Origin: Cellvibrionales bacterium UBA2618 | GTDB lineage: Bacteria > Pseudomonadota > Gammaproteobacteria > Pseudomonadales > Porticoccaceae | DNA length: 10,419 nucleotides | Direction of reading: 5' to 3' | Assembly (NCBI GenBank): GCA_002339165.1 | Contig: DDJS01000134.1 | Span: forward strand, 2,622 to 13,040 | Part shown: piece after piece, positions 5,225-10,419 of the stretch | Numbering within the stretch: position 1 is the stretch's first letter | Layout of the letters: each line of letters begins with the position of its first letter | The notes under the pieces: generated by a model | Told to the model about the DNA's origin: nothing | The model's database searches: none | Seen by the model: the letters and a program-made list of their open reading frames with translations, nothing else | Translations under genes and position numbers: made by a program

Positions 5225-8140
5225 CTAGAGTTCCTGTCGTCGGTTATCGGCATCGTAGAACGGCAGGTCGACGACCGTGGCGACCACTAAAACGCCGCCA
5301 CTCGCCTTGATGGTGAAATTGTCGCCGGCTTCGGCGCGGTTTGGCGGCACATAGGCGAGGCCAACGGGCTTCCCAAGGGTCGGCGAATAGTTCACCGAAG
5401 TCACCCGCCCAGTCATTTTATCGCCCTCTAAAACTAGATGACTCTCCAGCGGGATCGGCGCCAGCGGGTCGTCGATCACAAAGCCCACCAGGCAGCGTTT
5501 GAGTGGCAGCTTGCCGAGTTCTTGGAGGGTCCGGCCACCGACAAAAAACGGCTTCATTTTGGACACTGCCCAACCCATTTGCACTTCGGCGGGGTTTGAC
5601 ATCGCGTCGGTGTCTTGGCCGATAATAATATGCCCCTTTTCCAATCGCAGCATCCGCTGTGCCTCGACGCCAAAGGGTGCCATCGCGCAATCCTTGCCAG
5701 CGCTGATCAGCGCATCCCAGAGCGCTTCTCCGGCATGCTGGGGCACGTGCACTTCATAGCCGAGTTCACCGACAAATCCGACCCGTATGACCCGCGCGGG
5801 AATGCCGGCGATGGTGCCCTCGCGAACGCCCATATAGGGAAACGCCGCGGCGCTGAGATCGATGTCTGTGCAAAGTTTGGCGAGCACTTTGCGCGCGTTC
5901 GGCCCGGCAATATTGACGCCTGCATAGGCCGACGTGACGTTGGCTATATCGACATCCAACCGCCACTGGGCATTCCATTTCAGCATGCTTTGATAGACGC
6001 GGTCTGCACCGCCGGTGGTTGCGGTCAGATAGAAGTGTTGCTCGCCAAAGCGGCAGGCGACGCCATCGTCGATGACTACACCGGCCTCGTTGGTCAGCAA
6101 CGCATAACGGGCTCTACCGACTGGCTGTTTGAGGAAGCCGAAGGTGTAAAAGCGGTTTAAAAACTCACCGGCATCGATGCCGCGAACTTCGATACCGCCG
6201 AGGGTTGATACGTCGATGATGCCGACATTGTTACGCACGTTGTTGACTTCGCGTTGAATACAGTCTTCTCGCGCCGTTACATCGCCATAATACGCCGGTC
6301 GATACCAGGCACCGGCTTGCAGCATTTGAGCGCCGCTTTCGAGGTGTCGATAGTGCATGTTACTGCGCCTTGCTGGATAAAAACTGCGTCCAGCGCTGAG
6401 CGCTAGATGTTCCGCCGAGAAGGGCGGGCGTGCCGTAGTTACCCCGGTTTGTGCAACTGTTCTCTGGGTGGCGTCGGCCACTAGCCGGGCGGTTGCGAGT
6501 GCCGAATGACGCCCTTGCGAGGGCCCCATACCACAGGTCGAATAGCGCTTTACCAATTGTATATGTTGGTACCCGTCGCGAGTCGCGTTGACGATATCGG
6601 CAATCTGTAAATCTTCATCGAAGTCGACAAACTCGCAGCCCTTGGGGTGGGCAAAAATCGGCCAAGGATGATTTGGGCTCTGGGTCTGCTGGTTTACCAC
6701 CGCGCTCGGTACTTTGCGTCGATCGACGTCGACGGGTTGGGTGGCGATGATTGCGGCCCGCTCAGCGTCGCTTATAACGTCTTCGAGGTCCCAATAACCG
6801 TTAACTGAGCCCGCGGTATAACAGTTTTCGGGGCAGTCACTCAGGGTGAACATGGCGCTGTCGTCGTCGTAGCTTAGACGTCCGCCGGCTTGGCAAATTA
6901 GTTGATAGGTGGGGGTGTAACCGACCGACATGCAAAGCGTATCGCAGTTGATGGTTTGGGACTCAGTCGCGCAGCGCCCTCGGCCGATAATCTTGCGCAC
7001 ATCGACCGAGCTCAGGTGCAAGCGACTAGCGTTGCGTTTGGCGGCATAGACTGCGTGGCCAATCTTGACCGCTATGTCTAAGCTACTGACATGCTTGGCG
7101 ACCGCATCATAGACCGGCGCGTCTCGCAAGTCGACGATGGCTTTGACGTCGACGCCGGCATCGATCAGATCCAGTGCGACGGCATATCCGTCGTTGTTGC
7201 CGGTTAGTACCACCGCCGATTGCCCCGGCCGCACCGCGTAGAGCTTGATAAGCCGTTGGGCAGCGCTGCCGAGCATCACGCCGGGCAGATCGTTATTATG
7301 AAAAATGGCCGGCTGTTCGATGGCACCGACGCAGAGGATGGTTTTTTTGGCACGCACCTTGTAGAGGCGTTTGCGACAAATAATCGGCAGCCAATTGTCG
7401 CTGAACCAGCCGTTGCAGGTAGCCTCGCTCATGGCGACAATCTTCGGATTAGCTTCCACCCGGGCCACCAGCGCATCTCGGACATGGCCCGATTGGGTGC
7501 CTTCAGCGTCACTGCGTGCGTAGTTTAGCGAGCCGCCGAGGCGGACGTTTTCGTCGACTAGCAGTACCGATGCACCGCTATCCGCCGCGGCCAGTGCAGC
7601 AGACAGACCGGCGGGTCCGCCGCCGACAATGGCTACGTCATAAAATTGATACTGTTTGTCATGATACTCTGCTTGATAGCTCTGATCGATTCGGCCCAAG
7701 CCGGCTCTTTGTCGAAAAAATGGCGCCCACTTTTGCCACATACCTCGCGGTTTAAAAAACGCTTTGTAATAAAACGCTACCGGCAAAAATCGCGATACTA
7801 ATCCTAGTACAGCGTTTCGATCGCGGGTGAGGCTACCGCTGTAATTCTGACCCATGACCTTGAGTCCGGGGCTTATATCGATGCGATCCGCCAGTGCGTT
7901 AGGGTCCGAGGGCAACTGAACCATGCTGTTGGCATCTTGGCCGGCCATGGTCAGCACGCCGCGCGGGCGGTGATATTTAAACGAGCGACTGAGCAACCAT
8001 TGGTTATTGGCCGCTAAAGCGCTGGCAACGGTGTCGCCGGCATAGCCGCTGAAGGTTTTTTCCTCAAAGCTAAATTCCACCGTCTGGTTACGATCGATCA
8101 GCGTGCCAAACGGGCTGGGTAGCCTATTGTCGACGGTCAT
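5225..8140 (-). CDS. soxA: Sarcosine oxidase alpha subunit
   Basis: 971 residues, the usual SoxA length of nearly 1000. Domains in order: an N-terminal Fer2_4-like fold (about 18-90, with SFKYHRPRG at 53-61) that holds no cysteine and so no Fe-S cluster, as expected for SoxA; a dinucleotide-binding region with VGGGPAGLS (172-180) and a second nucleotide motif near VLTGNNDG (311-318); an oxidoreductase linker with CGMGPSQGR (536-544); and a C-terminal GcvT-type aminomethyl-THF domain (about 610-965) with APFGVEAQRMLRLEKG (821-836). In the tetramer the alpha subunit binds NAD and the folate acceptor that takes the methyl-derived carbon as 5,10-methylene-THF. The ATG overlaps the soxD stop as ATGA (8137-8140), indicating translational coupling; no strong separate Shine-Dalgarno is seen. 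Full length and uninterrupted. Confidence 0.97.
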   Translation of the reverse strand: MTVDNRLPSPFGTLIDRNQTVEFSFEEKTFSGYAGDTVASALAANNQWLLSRSFKYHRPRGVLTMAGQDANSMVQLPSDPNALADRIDISPGLKVMGQNYSGSLTRDRNAVLGLVSRFLPVAFYYKAFFKPRGMWQKWAPFFRQRAGLGRIDQSYQAEYHDKQYQFYDVAIVGGGPAGLSAALAAADSGASVLLVDENVRLGGSLNYARSDAEGTQSGHVRDALVARVEANPKIVAMSEATCNGWFSDNWLPIICRKRLYKVRAKKTILCVGAIEQPAIFHNNDLPGVMLGSAAQRLIKLYAVRPGQSAVVLTGNNDGYAVALDLIDAGVDVKAIVDLRDAPVYDAVAKHVSSLDIAVKIGHAVYAAKRNASRLHLSSVDVRKIIGRGRCATESQTINCDTLCMSVGYTPTYQLICQAGGRLSYDDDSAMFTLSDCPENCYTAGSVNGYWDLEDVISDAERAAIIATQPVDVDRRKVPSAVVNQQTQSPNHPWPIFAHPKGCEFVDFDEDLQIADIVNATRDGYQHIQLVKRYSTCGMGPSQGRHSALATARLVADATQRTVAQTGVTTARPPFSAEHLALSAGRSFYPARRSNMHYRHLESGAQMLQAGAWYRPAYYGDVTAREDCIQREVNNVRNNVGIIDVSTLGGIEVRGIDAGEFLNRFYTFGFLKQPVGRARYALLTNEAGVVIDDGVACRFGEQHFYLTATTGGADRVYQSMLKWNAQWRLDVDIANVTSAYAGVNIAGPNARKVLAKLCTDIDLSAAAFPYMGVREGTIAGIPARVIRVGFVGELGYEVHVPQHAGEALWDALISAGKDCAMAPFGVEAQRMLRLEKGHIIIGQDTDAMSNPAEVQMGWAVSKMKPFFVGGRTLQELGKLPLKRCLVGFVIDDPLAPIPLESHLVLEGDKMTGRVTSVNYSPTLGKPVGLAYVPPNRAEAGDNFTIKASGGVLVVATVVDLPFYDADNRRQEL

Positions 8141-8442
8141 TTGCGCGTCTCGGGGGTCGTGACGGCGGAAAAATCTATGCGCTGATTGTAAAGTTGATCA
8201 CAGTCAAAGGTTCTCAATACCTCGTCGGTCAGGGTGTTGCGTTCGGCCAAAAACCAATAAGAGCTTGCATTGTGGCACCACCACTCGGTTACCACGCCGG
8301 CGGTATTGTGGTGAAAAAAAACGTGCTCGGCCCATTCCCGCGCTGAGGCATCGGCATGATCTGGGGTTGGATGGTACTCGCCACCATAGGTGAATTCAGA
8401 CATATTACGAGGACCATTTAACGGGCAGGTTAGAATTTTCAT
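8137..8442 (-). CDS. soxD: Sarcosine oxidase delta subunit, zinc ligands altered
   Basis: 101 residues, typical SoxD size. The N-terminal pattern TCPLNGPRNMSEFTYGGE (5-22) and the WW-H-WF-ERNT region (54-70) identify the family. SoxD is the small subunit that in studied enzymes binds one zinc through Cys-x-x-Cys near the N-terminus and a His-x3-Cys-like pair. Here Cys6 and His57 are kept, but the second Cys of CPxC is Asn9 and the later Cys is replaced by Ser60 or Ser61 (HNASSYWF), so the zinc site is probably absent. Cys56 is adjacent and might substitute. The start is supported by GGGGAG (complement of 8449-8454), 6 nt upstream and overlapping the soxB stop. The gap to soxB is 11 nt; the stop overlaps soxA by 4 nt. 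Identity is strong from motif and position. Confidence 0.93.
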   Translation of the reverse strand: MKILTCPLNGPRNMSEFTYGGEYHPTPDHADASAREWAEHVFFHHNTAGVVTEWWCHNASSYWFLAERNTLTDEVLRTFDCDQLYNQRIDFSAVTTPETRK

Positions 8443-8453
8443 GCGCGGCTCCC

Positions 8454-9695
8454 CTAGTGACTGGCTGCGGTTGCGCCGGCCTCGTTGATTTGTTCAAAGC
8501 GATAAAAGCGCTCGAGAGCAAAGGGCGCGATAATATCCGGAACCTTTTGGGTGGCGACCAATTCTGCCATGCTGACACCGCAGATGGGTGTGGCCTTAAA
8601 GCCCCAGGTGCCCCAACCGGCGTCTAGATAATAGTTTTCCACCGGCGAAAGCCCCATGATCGGACTGTAGTCGGGTGTCATATCTGTAGTCCCCGCCCAC
8701 TGGCGAAGTAATCGCGCCTGAGCTAAAAATGGGAATAGTTCCAGCGCGGCGGCGCTCAATGACTCGCGCTGTTCGAGGGTTGCGCGGGTGTTGTACAACG
8801 GAGAGGGGTCGGAGCCACCGCCAATCACAAACTCCCCGCGCGAGGTCTGGTGCACGTAGACGTGCACGTGGGGTGAACTGACGTGCGGTGTTAACAGTGG
8901 TTTGTAGGGTTGAGTGACCATTGCTTGAAGAGGATAGGAGTGAATCGGTAGTTTAATACCGGCCATATTAGCGACCACCGAACTGGCGCCGGCTACCGCT
9001 TGAACCACCGCACCACACCCGACGCGGCCACGGTTTGTAAGTACCGCGGTAACCCGCCCAGCGGTGATTTCGACGTCCTGCACCTCGGTGAGTTGGTGGA
9101 GTTCTACGCCGCGTTGGCAAGCGCCCCTAGCATAGCCCCAAACCACAGCGTCGTGCCGCGCCGTAGCGCCATCGGCGTGCCACAAGCCCGCCATTATGGG
9201 GAAGCGGGATTCTTCAGACATTCTCAGGTTTGGCACCAGTTCGGCGATCTGCTGGCGATCGACCAATTCCGAGCGCACGCCCATATGCTGGTTAACCTCG
9301 GCGCGCCAGCGAAAGCTACGAACTGCCGCATCGCTGTGAGCGAGCGTCAGTTGCCCGCGATTCTCAAGCATGACGTTGTAGTCAAATTCATTGCTTAGGT
9401 TTTGCCACAACTTGACCGACTCACGGTAAAACCTAACGCCCTCTTCGGTGAGGTAGTTGGATCGAATTACCGCCGTGTTGCGCGCCGTATTGCCGCCGCC
9501 GAGATAGCTTTTTTCGAGCACGGCGACGTTGGTGATGCCATGGTATTTGGCTAGGTGATAGGCAATGCCTGTGCCGTGCCCCCCGGCACCAATAATCACT
9601 ACATCGTAGTGCTTTTTGAGATCGGCTGCGGGGTTGAAGTGCTGTTGGGCTGGGTACTCGCTACTCAACCCGTATTTCAGTAATCCAAATGGCAT
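8454..9695 (-). CDS. soxB: Sarcosine oxidase beta subunit
   Basis: 413 residues from the chosen start, the usual SoxB length. An FAD-binding DAO-type fold is shown by DVVIIGAGGHGTGIAYHLAK (31-50), with GGGNTARNTAVIRSNYL (66-82) following. TARHDAVVWGYARGA (178-192) contains His181, which by family knowledge matches the His carrying covalent FMN in heterotetrameric sarcosine oxidase. The C-terminal DAGWGTWGFKATP (358-370) is typical. This subunit oxidises sarcosine to the imine and passes electrons to oxygen, giving H2O2. The reading frame stays open upstream to 9827 inside purU, but the ATG at 9693-9695 is preferred: MPFGLLKYGL matches the usual SoxB N-terminus, and GGAA (complement of 9701-9704) lies 5 nt before it. 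It follows purU by 25 bp and precedes soxD by 11 bp. Confidence 0.96.
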   Translation of the reverse strand: MPFGLLKYGLSSEYPAQQHFNPAADLKKHYDVVIIGAGGHGTGIAYHLAKYHGITNVAVLEKSYLGGGNTARNTAVIRSNYLTEEGVRFYRESVKLWQNLSNEFDYNVMLENRGQLTLAHSDAAVRSFRWRAEVNQHMGVRSELVDRQQIAELVPNLRMSEESRFPIMAGLWHADGATARHDAVVWGYARGACQRGVELHQLTEVQDVEITAGRVTAVLTNRGRVGCGAVVQAVAGASSVVANMAGIKLPIHSYPLQAMVTQPYKPLLTPHVSSPHVHVYVHQTSRGEFVIGGGSDPSPLYNTRATLEQRESLSAAALELFPFLAQARLLRQWAGTTDMTPDYSPIMGLSPVENYYLDAGWGTWGFKATPICGVSMAELVATQKVPDIIAPFALERFYRFEQINEAGATAASH

Positions 9696-9705
9696 ATTAT
9701 TTCCA

Positions 9706-9718
9706 CGCTGACACAGCG
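9706..9718 (-). other. Small hairpin in the purU-soxB gap
   Basis: CGCTG-TGT-CAGCG, a perfect 5-bp stem, fills half of the 25-bp gap. It lies between a strong GGAGGT (complement of 9724-9729, at the purU stop and too far from the soxB ATG for normal use) and the weaker GGAA that precedes soxB. It may tune soxB translation or mark mRNA processing; it could also be chance. Confidence 0.3.
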
Positions 9719-9720
9719 AG

Positions 9721-10419
9721 TTAACCTCCGTGAAAAACCACGGTCTTGTTGCCGTCGAGAAAGACCCGGCGTTCAATGTGGTAGGTGATGGCTTTGGCCA
9801 GCGCGATAGATTCATTGTCGCGGCCAACTCTGACCAAATGCTCGGGCTTGTAGTTATGATCTACGCGGGTCAACATTTGTTCGATGATAGGCCCCTCATC
9901 TAGGTCGGAGGTGACATAGTGTGCGGTCGCACCAATGACTTTGACGCCGCGATCAAAGGCTTGATGATAGGGTTTGGCGCCTTTGAATCCGGGTAAAAAC
10001 GAATGGTGAATGTTGATGCACTTACCCGACAACTGCTCGGTAAGATCGTTCGACAGAATTTGCATGTAGCGCGCTAAAACCACCAACTCGGTGGCGGTCT
10101 CACCGACGATCTCCATCAGTCGTTGCTCTTGCCTCGGCTTGGTGTCGCGAGTGACTGGCAGATGGATGAACCGCAATCCCTCGCGCTCTACCATGGGCCG
10201 GAGGTCGGTATGATTTGAGACGACTGCGGTGATCTGCATATTGAATTCGCCTTTGCGAAGGCGGTATAGAATGTCGTCGAGGCAGTGGTCGTACTTTGAA
10301 ACCATAATAAGCGTTTTTACCGGCACCTTGGGGTCGTGAATTTGCCACTGCATAGCAAATTCTGCGGCGACCGATTCAAACGCTCGACGAATTTCGTTAA
10401 TTTCAGGTGACCCTTGCTG
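9721..10419 (-). CDS. purU: Formyltetrahydrofolate deformylase, C-terminal part
   Basis: Partial gene entering from the right edge; 232 residues are visible of a family length near 285. The missing N-terminus would be the ACT domain; the visible part begins in its final helix (INEIRRAFESVAAEFAMQWQ) and continues into the formyltransferase-like hydrolase domain (KTLIMVSKYDHCLDDILYR). The catalytic triad of this fold is intact: Asn and His in NIHHSFLPGF and Asp in DLDEGPII (fragment residues 136, 138 and 174). A Met at 10351-10353 is internal, because the frame continues open to the edge with PurU-like sequence. The enzyme hydrolyses 10-formyl-THF to formate and THF in the cytoplasm. Placed directly before soxB, it fits a role in unloading C1 units produced by sarcosine demethylation, after FolD-type oxidation of methylene-THF. 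Confidence 0.96.
   Translation of the reverse strand, partial: QQGSPEINEIRRAFESVAAEFAMQWQIHDPKVPVKTLIMVSKYDHCLDDILYRLRKGEFNMQITAVVSNHTDLRPMVEREGLRFIHLPVTRDTKPRQEQRLMEIVGETATELVVLARYMQILSNDLTEQLSGKCINIHHSFLPGFKGAKPYHQAFDRGVKVIGATAHYVTSDLDEGPIIEQMLTRVDHNYKPEHLVRVGRDNESIALAKAITYHIERRVFLDGNKTVVFHGG

Noticed and set aside
5615..6160. 181-codon plus-strand ORF inside soxA
   Set aside because: It is antisense to the conserved GcvT-type domain of soxA, has no recognisable motif or good ribosome site, and reads as a GC-driven shadow.
9000..9398. 132-codon plus-strand ORF inside soxB
   Set aside because: Antisense to the conserved SoxB frame, with no supporting motif or context.
9696..9827. Upstream in-frame extension of soxB by 44 codons
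   Set aside because: The extension overlaps the PurU C-terminus, encodes non-SoxB-like sequence, and the ATG at 9693-9695 has a GGAA site and a family-like N-terminus.
10351..10353. Met at 10353 as the start of purU
   Set aside because: The frame stays open to the window edge with PurU-like residues, and the resulting 210-residue protein would lack the ACT domain, so the gene is cut by the window.
1..10419. CRISPR arrays, tRNA or rRNA genes, insertion sequences
   Set aside because: No regularly spaced repeats, cloverleaf-like sequence, transposase frame or terminal inverted repeats were seen; the window is densely filled by metabolic genes.

Overview
The window looks like a piece of a marine gammaproteobacterial chromosome with moderate GC. 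That guess rests on gene content (a DMSP-cleavage type locus beside a glycine betaine/sarcosine degradation operon), not on a phylogenetic marker, so the taxonomy is tentative. Coding density is high: seven genes, two of them cut by the window edges, and only one intergenic stretch over 200 bp.

Left part (1-3446): a divergent pair. On the minus strand is the N-terminal 186 residues of an iron-type alcohol dehydrogenase, continuing off the left edge. On the plus strand is an 876-residue protein made of two tandem class III (CaiB/BaiF) CoA-transferase domains. The tandem architecture, the length, and the pairing with a divergent Fe-ADH and a nearby LysR regulator match the dddD/dddB/dddR loci of DMSP-degrading bacteria. 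DddD takes CoA from acetyl-CoA, forms DMSP-CoA and releases dimethyl sulfide and 3-hydroxypropionyl-CoA; DddB oxidises the 3-hydroxypropionate. The 255-bp AT-rich gap between the two genes holds a near-perfect 21-bp palindrome just upstream of a plausible sigma70 promoter for dddD.

Middle (3510-4487): a LysR-type regulator, convergent with dddD and in the same direction as the operon to its right. It has no Shine-Dalgarno sequence but has a TATACT hexamer exactly where a leaderless transcript would need it.

Right part (4533-10419, all minus, transcribed right to left): purU (5' end off the window), soxB, soxD, soxA, soxG, with gaps of 25 bp or less or overlaps, so almost certainly one operon. 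SoxBDAG is heterotetrameric sarcosine oxidase, which demethylates sarcosine to glycine and puts the methyl carbon on tetrahydrofolate. PurU hydrolyses 10-formyl-THF to formate plus THF, recycling the folate carrier once methylene-THF has been oxidised. This is the final part of glycine betaine catabolism.

Together the window looks like a compatible-solute catabolic island: the sulfonium osmolyte DMSP on the left, the tail end of glycine betaine breakdown on the right, and one regulator between them. Points worth following up are loss of the catalytic Asp in the first CoA-transferase domain, loss of two of the four expected zinc ligands in SoxD, the palindrome, and the physical linkage of the two osmolyte pathways.
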